A stretch of 64,000 nt of DNA from Nostoc sp. FACHB-892 (GTDB taxonomy: Bacteria > Cyanobacteriota > Cyanobacteriia > Cyanobacteriales > Nostocaceae): assembly GCF_014698795.1 (NCBI RefSeq), contig NZ_JACJTR010000014.1, forward strand, positions 62,001 to 126,000, written 5' to 3'. Below are positions 49,928 through 58,387 of this stretch, one piece after another. The first letter of the stretch is position 1; each line of letters opens with the position of its first letter. The notes under the pieces are model-generated. The model saw only the letters and a list, made by a program, of their open reading frames with translations. It searched no databases and was not told the origin of the DNA. The position numbers and the translations under genes were made by a program.

Positions 49928-51994
49928 TCATTGAATTGTTTGCCAGACCTTGAGAATGTTCTCACCACTCCCACCACCGGCAATAGTTTCTCCATCTGGG
50001 CTGATAGCAACAGCGTAAATATATCCAGAACCCGTCTTTAAAGCGCGGATTTCCTTTCCTGTTACTGGATTCCAAAGTTTAATTGTCTTGTCACTACTGC
50101 CACTGACAAGGGTGAGGCCATTTGAAGTTGCATTTCGCAAAAAAGCAACGGAATTAACCTTATCATTATGTCCCTTTAAGGTGTGTATTAAGTTTCCTGT
50201 AACTGGATTCCACAGTTTAATTGTCTTGTCACCACTGCCACTGGCAAGGGTAAGTCCATCGGGAGCAAAAGCGACTGAAAGAATTGACCCAGCATTTTCT
50301 TCTAAGGTGCGGATTAACTTTCCTGTCTCCACATTCCACAATTTAATTGTCTTGTCCCAGCTACCACTAGCAAGAGTTTTGCCATCAGGACTCAAAGCTA
50401 CAGATTGAACACCACTGGTATGTCCCTCTAAGGTGTGGATTAACTTTCCTGTCTCCAGATTCCACAGTTTGATTTTCATATCCTTACTAGCACTACCACT
50501 AGCAAGGATTTTGCCATCAGGGCTGAAAGCTACGGAAGTAACTCCGTCACTATGTCCCTTTAAAGTACGGACTAACTTTCCTGTCTCCACATTCCACATT
50601 TTGATTGTTTTGTCCGCACTACCGCTGACAAGGGTTTTGCTATCAGGAGTAAAGCCTACAGTCCAAATCCAATCGGAATGTCCTTCTAAAGTGCGAATTT
50701 CTTCTCTACTGGCTAGATTCCATAGCTTGATTGTCTTATCATCACTGGCACTACCAAGGGTTGTGCCATCAGGGCTGAAAGCTACAGAATTCACATCGCT
50801 GGAATGCCCGTTGAGGGGTTCGGGCTGAAAAGGATTTTCCGAAACGCTTTTTTTGGGCTGAATCGTCGGTTTGGAAGAAATAGTTGGAGAATATTCGCTC
50901 ATTGTATGGGTGCGAGTCTGGAAATACCAAACTCCCGCTAATCCCAATACCAAAATACTAGAACCTAAGAGTAGTTGACTTTTTAGCTTGTTATTTGGTT
51001 TTAGTGAAACTAGATCCGTGTTTGCTGAAGTAGTTGTAAATGTTGGGGTAAGTATAGTTGGCGGCACTGATGACAATGGTGATAGCCGAGGTGTCAAATC
51101 AGTGATGACTTCATCAGCCGATTGGTAACGCTTTTGGATATCTAATTGCAACAGCTTATCCAAAACTTGACCCAACTCTATAGATACAGAAACCCCATTT
51201 TTACCCGGACTGATCAAATATTGTCGCCAAGATGCAACCCAACTATAGCCCTGCTGAATCCACAGTTGAGATGGGCGAATCCCAGTCAGTAAATGAAAAC
51301 AAGTCGCCCCCAAACTGAATAAATCACTAGCTGGGTAAGCTTTTCCATCTTGCATCTGTTCAAGTGGAGTGTAACCATGTGAGCCAATAACAGTGCCCAT
51401 TTTAGTTTGCACTGTTGCCGTCAAATGTTTCGAAGCTCCAAAATCAATTAGCACTAATCGCCCATCACTTTGACGGCGAATAATATTTTGTGGTTTGATA
51501 TCCCGATGAATCACTCCCCGTACATGGATAAACCTCAGCACGGGCAGTAAATCTAGCAATAATTCGCGAATTTCTGTTTCGTTATAATTTCCCCGCGTCT
51601 CCCATTCCTTAAGCAAGTTATGCCCATCGATAAATTGTTGCACCAAAAACAGATAGCCCTTTTGTTCAAAATAAGCCAACAAAGTTGGAATTTGCGGATG
51701 TTCTCCGAGTTCTTGCAGCCGGCTCGCTTCTTGTTTAAATAGTTCAATGGCCTTCGTTAGTGGCCCAGTTCCCTGAAGTTTTGGTGCAAACTGCTTAACA
51801 ACACAGGATTCATTCAGTTTGTGTACATCTTTGGCCAAATAGGTTCTACCAAATCCGCCCTCATCTGACAATACCTGAGTAGGACGATAGCGACCTCCCA
51901 GCAGGGGTATCAGTTCCGCTCTACAATTGTGGCAATAGTTGTTTGTATCAGGATTCAGGGGTTTTTGGCAATCGGGATTCACACAACAGAGCAT
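49928..51994 (-). CDS. Ser/Thr protein kinase with WD40 propeller (first of two)
   Basis: Membrane-anchored Hanks-type kinase, about 688 residues from ATG 51994 (MLCCVNPDCQKPLNP); an in-frame ATG at 52012 adds six. An N-terminal zinc ribbon (four Cys) is followed by the kinase domain: DEGGFGRTYLA loop, VVKQ lysine, VIHRDIKPQN and LIDFGAS. It is therefore catalytically complete. A single membrane helix lies near 345-360 (LLLGSSILVLGLAGVWYF). The C-terminal half, outside or beyond the membrane, has seven WD40 repeats (GHSDGVTSVAFSPDGK, ASGSWDKTIKLWN) forming one propeller. A paralogue lies at 54400. Confidence 0.92.
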   Translation of the reverse strand: MLCCVNPDCQKPLNPDTNNYCHNCRAELIPLLGGRYRPTQVLSDEGGFGRTYLAKDVHKLNESCVVKQFAPKLQGTGPLTKAIELFKQEASRLQELGEHPQIPTLLAYFEQKGYLFLVQQFIDGHNLLKEWETRGNYNETEIRELLLDLLPVLRFIHVRGVIHRDIKPQNIIRRQSDGRLVLIDFGASKHLTATVQTKMGTVIGSHGYTPLEQMQDGKAYPASDLFSLGATCFHLLTGIRPSQLWIQQGYSWVASWRQYLISPGKNGVSVSIELGQVLDKLLQLDIQKRYQSADEVITDLTPRLSPLSSVPPTILTPTFTTTSANTDLVSLKPNNKLKSQLLLGSSILVLGLAGVWYFQTRTHTMSEYSPTISSKPTIQPKKSVSENPFQPEPLNGHSSDVNSVAFSPDGTTLGSASDDKTIKLWNLASREEIRTLEGHSDWIWTVGFTPDSKTLVSGSADKTIKMWNVETGKLVRTLKGHSDGVTSVAFSPDGKILASGSASKDMKIKLWNLETGKLIHTLEGHTSGVQSVALSPDGKTLASGSWDKTIKLWNVETGKLIRTLEENAGSILSVAFAPDGLTLASGSGDKTIKLWNPVTGNLIHTLKGHNDKVNSVAFLRNATSNGLTLVSGSSDKTIKLWNPVTGKEIRALKTGSGYIYAVAISPDGETIAGGGSGENILKVWQTIQ

Positions 51995-52012
51995 ACTGGG
52001 AACCCATTTCAA

Positions 52013-52601
52013 GGGGAGTATATATCATCTTAAGTCATGCTGTATAATCTCTGTTGTTAGTCAAGATCACTGAGATCCGATGCAAATTACCAATTTCCTT
52101 ACCTCATAAGGTCTTGAAGAGTTTAACACTCTTTTATTACTTTCATTACAAAATATTTAAAACCTTGTTTATCCGTACTTGATTCTAAACAAGGATTTTT
52201 TGGCTTTGCCGATCAAGCAAGGCTTTTAACAAGATTCAAGGTTAGTTTTTTATTTTTATCTCTCCAGAGATATAGAAGAGTATTATTTGATTTTAAAAAT
52301 GATACAAATACCCTGGTAGGGGCATATTTGATAAAAATAAATATTTCAACAAAAATCCGAAAAGTAGGAAGTTAAGCTTGTAGCTCAGTATATACTTACG
52401 AAATTGACATTTACTGTTTTAGTACAGCTTGGCAAAAATTCAGATCCCATGTCAAACAAGACTTTAGGAAAAATCCTCTTGTTAAAGGTAGGCAAACTTC
52501 CGCCACGTTGTATTAGTGGTTTAAAGTTGAATATAAATTTCCCGACTCAAAATTCGTCTATCTATTAAAAACAACATTATCAGCAAAATTAAGAGGTGAT
52601 T
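52013..52601. other. Intergenic region, about 590 bp, with an orphan hairpin
   Basis: No gene recognised. It contains the terminator-like hairpin at 52163-52201 on the plus strand, although no plus-strand gene precedes it. AGAGGTG just before 52602 is a plausible ribosome site for the next gene. Confidence 0.5.
52163..52201 (+). terminator. Orphan terminator-like hairpin
   Basis: CCTTGTTTA (52163-52171) pairs with TAAACAAGG (52186-52194), followed by ATTTTTT. The nearest upstream gene is on the opposite strand, so either it ends an unannotated small RNA or it is chance. Confidence 0.4.
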
Positions 52602-53792
52602 ATGCTAGTAGAAAACAACAACTATTGTCGAAAATTAAATTGCATTTTAATTTCTTGCTTGAGTAGTAGTTTGTTGATCACAAGTAATGTGCTGCCTATA
52701 AGTGCTTTGGGAAAACCTCAAAATTCCCAACACTTCATAATTGCTAAATCACCAGATGAGAGACAACCAGAAGCAGTAAGAAAAGCAATCGAGCAAATTC
52801 CTGTTTCTCAAGCATCAGTATCTCCAAGACGCAAACCATCTGTTAAGTCACCAATACAGACTTCGTCTAACACAGAAAATTCACAGCCAAGATCCAATAG
52901 TTCTAGTTCCAACTCAGGGAGAGTTCGCCAGCAAAGTTCTAACTCAGGGAGAGTTCGCCAGCAAAGTTCTAACTCAGGGAGAGTTCGCCAGCAAAGTTCT
53001 AACTCAGGGAGAGTTCGCCAGCAAAGTTCCAACTCAGGGAGAGTTCGCCAGCAAAGTTCCAACCGTCCACCAGTTTCTCAACCCGTGGCACCTACTTACA
53101 AGCCTATTAACTTTTCAGATGTCGCATTAGGGATTCTGAGTAAAAATGACTTTAAATCTCAAGGTAGATACTTTCATTTTTATGAGTTTGAGGGTAGAGA
53201 AAATCAATTAGTACAAATTAGACTGATTGGCAGTAATGATACACGCAGATCAAATAACTTGAGTTTAAATCCTTTGTTGTTTCTGCACGATCCTGATAAT
53301 AATATCATCGTCAAAAAAGGCGTTTTGAACAAAAGCAGTGGTGGCGATGATGCATTCATTTTTGCGCGGCTACCTGTAAAAGGCACTTACAAGATTGCAG
53401 TTACTAGCCAAGATCCCGGAGAGATAGGTCGCTATAGCTTGGCTCTGAGAAATGACAGAGCTAGTTATACCTTAGATGAAGCAGGTCAACTAACTGCTAA
53501 AAGCTCAACCCTGAAACAAAATGGCGGCGTTTACAATATTTCCAATTTTCAAGGTAGAAAAAATCAGCTTGTAAGTATTCGGGTAGATAGTGTTGATGAA
53601 GAGTTTTCTCCTTACGTAGCCTTGCTAAATTCTCAAGGAAAGACGATCGCTATAGATAAAGATAAGGACAAAGATGGTGTATACAGTGCTTTAATTGACC
53701 GAGCTAGGTTGCCCGAAGATGATACTTACTATATAGTTGTTACTTCCAACAATCCCCAAGAACGCGGTAAGTACAGATTGACTATCTTCTGA
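52602..53792 (+). CDS. Exported protein with SSNSGRVRQQ repeats and two PPC-like domains
   Basis: 396 residues from ATG 52602 (GAGG lies five bases before). Signal peptide near residues 12-38 (ILISCLSSSLLITSNVLPIS). A low-complexity region contains five exact copies of a ten-residue unit (SSNSGRVRQQ, about 103-152). Two beta-sandwich domains of the bacterial pre-peptidase C-terminal type follow: about 170-280 (YFHFYEFEGRENQLVQIRLI, GTYKIAVTSQDPGEIGRYSL) and 285-396 (YNISNFQGRKNQLVSIRVDS, DTYYIVVTSNNPQERGKYRL). No protease domain is fused. Likely an envelope or secreted binding protein. Confidence 0.85.
   Translation: MLVENNNYCRKLNCILISCLSSSLLITSNVLPISALGKPQNSQHFIIAKSPDERQPEAVRKAIEQIPVSQASVSPRRKPSVKSPIQTSSNTENSQPRSNSSSSNSGRVRQQSSNSGRVRQQSSNSGRVRQQSSNSGRVRQQSSNSGRVRQQSSNRPPVSQPVAPTYKPINFSDVALGILSKNDFKSQGRYFHFYEFEGRENQLVQIRLIGSNDTRRSNNLSLNPLLFLHDPDNNIIVKKGVLNKSSGGDDAFIFARLPVKGTYKIAVTSQDPGEIGRYSLALRNDRASYTLDEAGQLTAKSSTLKQNGGVYNISNFQGRKNQLVSIRVDSVDEEFSPYVALLNSQGKTIAIDKDKDKDGVYSALIDRARLPEDDTYYIVVTSNNPQERGKYRLTIF
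52910..53060 (+). repeat. 30-bp tandem repeat, five copies
   Basis: Unit TCTAACTCAGGGAGAGTTCG plus CCAGCAAAGT, five times in a row with one or two base differences (TCC for TCT). It encodes the SSNSGRVRQQ units. The repeats touch each other with no spacers, so it is not a CRISPR. Confidence 0.95.
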
Positions 53793-54156
53793 TAATTCAA
53801 GTTACTTGAAACTACCGCTTTCTGTTGAATAAAAACGTATCCCTCTCCGACGGGTGAGAGGGACGAGGGCGAGCGTGTTATGGTAATAAGTAAAGACTAG
53901 CCTATTCTCAATAAAGTCTCTAAAATCTCACTAAGGCTTGTTTACTGCTTAAATGATCATGTGCATTAGCGTTCGCAGAGCATCTCGCATAGAAGGTATT
54001 ACTCACAAGATTAAATAGCAACTTGGGTTAGTAGAGACGGAGTTATTGCTTTTGGCAAATAATTTGTATATTTTTTGCCAATCCAATAATTAGGCAAAAT
54101 AAACTAGATTGATACTGTCCTTACCTTGCTTGGCTAGTCTAAAGATAATTAGCTTT
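53793..54156. other. Intergenic region, about 360 bp
   Basis: Contains a CCCTCTCCGACGGGTGAGAGGG hairpin-like stretch (about 53842-53863) and nothing coding that can be supported. Confidence 0.45.
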
Positions 54157-54342
54157 ATGAGTGTCGAAAAAATTGTAGAACAAGCTCTCCAGGATGGTTA
54201 TCTAACATTAGCAATGGAAGCAGAAATCGGGTTAATATGTGATAATGCCTTGCAACTCTCTAACGAAGACTACATGGCGTTGGATCGGCTAATGCACGCA
54301 CTGTTGACTGGTGAAGTCTTGCGTGAAGACAAAACTTCCTGA
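54157..54342 (+). CDS. Small conserved cyanobacterial-type protein, unknown function
   Basis: 61 residues from ATG 54157 (MSVEKIVEQALQDGYLTLAM); the frame is open further upstream but that part is not protein-like. Acidic, all-helical (MEAEIGLICDNALQLSNEDY, MALDRLMHALLTGEVLRED). The pattern is familiar from short Nostoc proteins without assigned function. Convergent with the kinase gene that follows. Confidence 0.6.
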   Translation: MSVEKIVEQALQDGYLTLAMEAEIGLICDNALQLSNEDYMALDRLMHALLTGEVLREDKTS

Positions 54343-54399
54343 AGTTGACACCAATACATAGCTGTGCGACCCTACTACACAGTTAAGTATAATTCCTCC

Positions 54400-56454
54400 T
54401 TACTGAGACAACTGCCAAATCTTAATAGTATTGTCTTCACTACCACTGACAAGGGTCTTGTTATCAGGACTGAAGGCTACGGATGTCACAGTGTTGGTGT
54501 GCCCCGCCAATGTCAGAATTTCTTCTCCTGTGGCTGAATTCCACAGTTTGATGGTGCGATCGCGGCTACCAGTAGCAATCATTTTACCATCGACACTGAA
54601 AGCTACGGATGTGACTGTGTTAGTATGTCCCACTAGTGTGCGAATTTCTTTTCCCGTCGCTAGATTCCAAAGTTTGATGGTGCGTAGGCGTAACCCGTCG
54701 TAGACATCGCGGTTAGCACTGGCTAAAGTTTTACCATCTGGGCTTATAGCTACAGCTGTTACTGTTTGGTAATTTCCCTCCAGTGTGCGGATTGAGTACC
54801 CTTTTGTTAGATTCCAAATTTTGATAGTCTTGTCAAAACTGCCACTGGCAAGAATCACGCCATTAGGGCTAATAGCTAGCGATCGCACCCAAAATGTATG
54901 CCCTACTAGTGTCCGAATTTGCTCTCCTGTTGCTAAATCCCAGATTTTAATGGTGTTGTCATCACTACCACTAACCAAGGTCTGGCTATCAGCGCTGATG
55001 GCTAGGGCATGAACTGAGTCAGAATGCCCTGTAAGAGTGCGAATTTGTTTTCCTGTTGCCAGATTCCAAATTTTGATGGTGCTGTCATCATTACCACTAA
55101 CCAGAGTTTTACCATCTGGGCTAATCATCACCGCATTCACCTGCTGAGAATAGGCGTTGAGTGAAGATTGTTTTCCGGTTGCGAGATTCCAGAGTTTTAT
55201 TGTGCGATTGTCGCCAATGCTAGCAATTGTTTGGCCATCGGGGCTGATGGCAACGGATAAAACTGACTTTTCATGTCCTTGGAGAGTGTTAGCTAAGGAA
55301 ACCTTACCCAAAGTAATCTTTAGCTGCTGGCCTAAAAACGCCTCATCTTTGCCAGAATTCTTGTGATGACTCAGCCTAGAGGATAAATTGGTTTGAATTC
55401 GGCGAAAATATTTATACCAAGATTCTTGAAATCCGAACAACAAAATAAAAGCACTTACCAAAATTAAAATTCTCAGTAAGTGATAACTTTTTGGTAAATC
55501 TGGCGCTTTAGTTGGTGGTATTTTTCCAGATGACTTACCTGCTGGTGGCAGTGCGAGGAGTTGTTTTGGAGTCAAGTCTGTGAGGACTTCATCGGCTGAC
55601 TGGTAACGTTCATGGATGTCTTTTTTCAAAAGCTTGTCAATAACAAAATCCAACTCAGAATTTAATGGACTCCGCAAATATGCCCGCCAATTACTTACCC
55701 AGGTGTACCCAGATTCCATCCACAGTTCAAAGGGGGAATTTCCCGTGAGCAGATGAAAGCAGGTAGCCCCCAAACCGAACAAATCACTGGCGGGAAAAGC
55801 TTTACCATCTCTAATCTGTTCTAGGGGAGAATAACCATGTGAACCAATGGATGTGCCAGATTTCTGCTGAACTCTTACTGTAAATTGCTTTGAGGAACCA
55901 AAATCAATCAAGCTTAATCGCCCATCACTTTTATTGCGGATAATATTTTCTGGCTTAATATCTCGATGAATGACTTTGCGATCATGGATAAATTTGAGAA
56001 TTGGCAGTAAGTCTAGCAAAATTGATTGAATTTCCCTAGCGTTATAAGCCTTGCGCTGTTGCAACTCCTTTAACAAATTCTCGCCATTGATAAACTGCTG
56101 CACTAAATATAGGCAGCCGTCTTGCTCAAAATAAGCTAGCAAAGTCGGAATTTGAGGATGTTCCCCAAGGTCTTGTAGTCGCTGCGCTTCTTCGGCAAAC
56201 AACTCCATCGCCTTTTTTTGCGACCAAGTTCCTTGGAACTTTGGAGCTAGTTGCTTGATAACACAACGTTCATTGAGTTTATCGACATCTTCTGATAGAT
56301 AGGTTCTGCCAAATCCCCCCTCATCTGAAAGGACTCGGATGACACGAAAGCGATTTCTTAAAAGTGACACCAAGGGGGTGCTACAACTTTGGCAAAACTT
56401 CTTTCCATTGGGATTCAGGGGATTTGAGCAATCGGGATTTAAGCAGCAGATCAT
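54400..56454 (-). CDS. Ser/Thr protein kinase with WD40 propeller (second), with a repeat insertion in one blade
   Basis: About 684 residues from ATG 56454 (MICCLNPDCSNPLNPNGKKF); an ATG at 56481 adds nine. It has the same order as its paralogue at 49928: zinc ribbon, kinase domain (DEGGFGRTYLSEDV, VIKQ, VIHRDIKPENI, LIDFGSSK), membrane helix (LLRILILVSAFILLFGF), then seven WD40 repeats. In the fifth blade the expected ANRDRTIKLWN reads ANRDVYDGLRLRTIKLWN: seven extra residues encoded by the heptad element at 54685-54705. The frame is kept and the blade may bulge. Confidence 0.92.
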   Translation of the reverse strand: MICCLNPDCSNPLNPNGKKFCQSCSTPLVSLLRNRFRVIRVLSDEGGFGRTYLSEDVDKLNERCVIKQLAPKFQGTWSQKKAMELFAEEAQRLQDLGEHPQIPTLLAYFEQDGCLYLVQQFINGENLLKELQQRKAYNAREIQSILLDLLPILKFIHDRKVIHRDIKPENIIRNKSDGRLSLIDFGSSKQFTVRVQQKSGTSIGSHGYSPLEQIRDGKAFPASDLFGLGATCFHLLTGNSPFELWMESGYTWVSNWRAYLRSPLNSELDFVIDKLLKKDIHERYQSADEVLTDLTPKQLLALPPAGKSSGKIPPTKAPDLPKSYHLLRILILVSAFILLFGFQESWYKYFRRIQTNLSSRLSHHKNSGKDEAFLGQQLKITLGKVSLANTLQGHEKSVLSVAISPDGQTIASIGDNRTIKLWNLATGKQSSLNAYSQQVNAVMISPDGKTLVSGNDDSTIKIWNLATGKQIRTLTGHSDSVHALAISADSQTLVSGSDDNTIKIWDLATGEQIRTLVGHTFWVRSLAISPNGVILASGSFDKTIKIWNLTKGYSIRTLEGNYQTVTAVAISPDGKTLASANRDVYDGLRLRTIKLWNLATGKEIRTLVGHTNTVTSVAFSVDGKMIATGSRDRTIKLWNSATGEEILTLAGHTNTVTSVAFSPDNKTLVSGSEDNTIKIWQLSQ
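54682..54710. repeat. 21-bp heptad element inserted in a HIP1 site inside a coding region
   Basis: GCG, then TAGGCGT-AACCCGT-CGTAGAC, then ATCGC. The neighbouring WD40 repeat at the same place reads GTGCGATCGCGG without insert. The 21-bp core is nearly identical to the intergenic copies at 2900-2920 and 2967-2987. Confidence 0.85.
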
Positions 56455-56481
56455 GATCTGACAGGCGCGACTGCATGACAA

Positions 56482-57059
56482 CTTAGGCTAAGTTTGCCCC
56501 GAACTTTCCCTTAAGAAAATTGACTCTCGCTTACCTTTGGTAGAAAACCCTGTTCTGGGGATTGGGGAATTACTTAATATAGTTAGCGTTTGTAAATAGT
56601 GTCAGTCTTCCTCATCTGTGGAAAACTACGAGAGCCATAGAATTAATTATTCTTTCGATTATATAATAATTTGAATAAAAATTTTTTCTGAACTATTAAA
56701 CCTAGTAATTTTGCTTGTATATTGACACGCGATAATTTACTAAGTATTAAACTTAAACCCTCATTAATTAACCATTACTGAATATTAAATGTAGTTAAAA
56801 TGCTTACTAAATTTGTTTTTGAGATTTTAAAATGCCCATGATTAATTGTTAATTTGATACTTTAGGCAATAAGAAATAAGTTGTTTAAAAAATGTTTCAC
56901 TGTTATTTTAGGCACTTTAAAATCCCCCCAAACGTGCTTAAAAAGGGTGGAAACAGAATCAAAGTCCCTTTTTTAAAGGGGAATTTAGAGGAACTACAAG
57001 TTTTTGATACATCACTAACAACTTTTAAAACATCCTCTAACTTAGTTGTGCGAACTTGT
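56482..57059. other. Intergenic region, about 580 bp
   Basis: Strongly AT-rich; the right part (about 56920-56995) holds ATCCCCCCAAACGTGC and CTTTTTTAAAGGGGAATTTA, a degenerate relative of the inner part of the 40301 element. A short plus frame over this repeat is not considered a gene. Confidence 0.5.
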
Positions 57060-58112
57060 TTACTTAAGTTTTGCTCTCCACTTGCGAATAGCACTAGCAG
57101 TTCTGGCAACAGGTGGGATGTATACATCAGAAGTTTCGTGATAATTTCCGTATTGTGCAATACTTTTATTGTTTAATTTTTGGGTAGTTAGACAGTTAGC
57201 CAAAGTAGGCAAATAGCTTTCATTACCTAAAACTTTCATTACTTCATCGGCAGTCTTAAACCGATCATCTAACGAAATCTTCACCATTTTTTCTAAAATA
57301 TAGGCGAAGCGATCGCTAATATCTACCTCTTTTTGCCAACATATTTCACCAGTATTTGCGTCGTAGTCAAATTCTAAAGGACTTTTAGCAGTCAACATAC
57401 AGATACAAGTTACACCCAATGCATAAATGTCACTAGCATAAACGGGACGTAGAGAAAACTGTTCTGGTGGTGCAAATCCCCTAGTCCCAATAAAATTGGT
57501 GTTTGCAGCTTGATTGATTGAGTTTTCACAAGCATCAACTAATTGCTCTTTCACTGCCCCAAAATCAATCAGCACTACCCGCCCATCATACTCACACCGC
57601 AATAAATTTTGGGGTTTAATATCCCGATGAATCACATGATGTTTATGAAGATACTGTAATACAGGTAATAATTCTTGCAAAAACTGTTTAACTGAGGCTT
57701 CACTTTTAGCCCCAGTTTGGCGCACTTCTCGTGCCAAAGTCAAACCCGGCACGTATTCTTGAATTAAAAAAAACTCTCCATTTGCCTGAAAGTAGTCCAA
57801 TAGCATGGGAATTTGTGAATGACTACCAAGTTGGCCCAAGGTTTTTGCTTCTTTTTCAAAGCGTGTACATGCCCTCTGCCAACTTTGAGGATTAGTCACT
57901 TTCGGACAAAGCTGTTTAATGACACACAGGGGATTCCCAGGTAATATGGCATTTTTGGCTAAAAACGTGATCCCAAAACCACCTCTACCTAAAATTTGCA
58001 ATATTTCATAACGACCACGAAATAGCTTCTTGGAACCACACATCTGACCAAGCTGAGTTTGCTGTAAAATGCTCTCTTGAGAATTCGTTATTTTCTGAGA
58101 AAAGCGATTCAT
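57060..58112 (-). CDS. Ser/Thr protein kinase without WD40 domain
   Basis: 350 residues, soluble. Kinase domain about 33-300: LGRGGFGITFLA loop, CVIKQ lysine, VIHRDIKPQN, LIDFGAVKE and GTRGFAPPEQ. All catalytic residues are present. The last 50 residues are basic and hydrophilic (TASAIRKWRAKLK). Third kinase of the cluster, same strand, different N-terminus (no zinc ribbon). Substrates unknown. Confidence 0.92.
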   Translation of the reverse strand: MNRFSQKITNSQESILQQTQLGQMCGSKKLFRGRYEILQILGRGGFGITFLAKNAILPGNPLCVIKQLCPKVTNPQSWQRACTRFEKEAKTLGQLGSHSQIPMLLDYFQANGEFFLIQEYVPGLTLAREVRQTGAKSEASVKQFLQELLPVLQYLHKHHVIHRDIKPQNLLRCEYDGRVVLIDFGAVKEQLVDACENSINQAANTNFIGTRGFAPPEQFSLRPVYASDIYALGVTCICMLTAKSPLEFDYDANTGEICWQKEVDISDRFAYILEKMVKISLDDRFKTADEVMKVLGNESYLPTLANCLTTQKLNNKSIAQYGNYHETSDVYIPPVARTASAIRKWRAKLK

Positions 58113-58313
58113 TAGTATAGAGGATCTGTTTTGAAATGTCTCTAATCTTACGACAAATATTTGTTGGAAACAGTAAGATTACTGGATCTTTGCCAAATCC
58201 TCACTACTCTCCTATTGGAAATTTAAAAAGTAAAAATAAATTTTGTAGAATTTACGCATTGACAAGAGAAATTCAATATGCTTTAAAAAATCTTTACAAC
58301 ACATGAATTGGCT

Positions 58314-58345
58314 GTAGGGGCGTACAGCTAGCTGTACGCCCCTAC
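58314..58345. repeat. 32-bp perfect palindrome
   Basis: GTAGGGGCGTACAGCT followed by its exact reverse complement. It shares the outer GTAGGGGC with the palindromes at 3172 and 6320 but has a different core. TTACGCATTGACAAG at 58253-58267, just before it, matches the right end of the 3072-3262 element in reverse. Confidence 0.85.
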
Positions 58346-58387
58346 TAGGTATTTTCTGAAATGGTATAACACCAAGCGTATTAAGTT

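Noticed and set aside
50088-50828. Two long plus frames with repeated LPLARVLPSGLKAT
   Set aside because: Antisense of the WD40 repeats of the kinase gene; the same happens at 54431-55366.
56892-57176. 94-codon plus frame
   Set aside because: Starts in a degenerate repeat and overlaps the 3' end of the kinase gene; no protein features.
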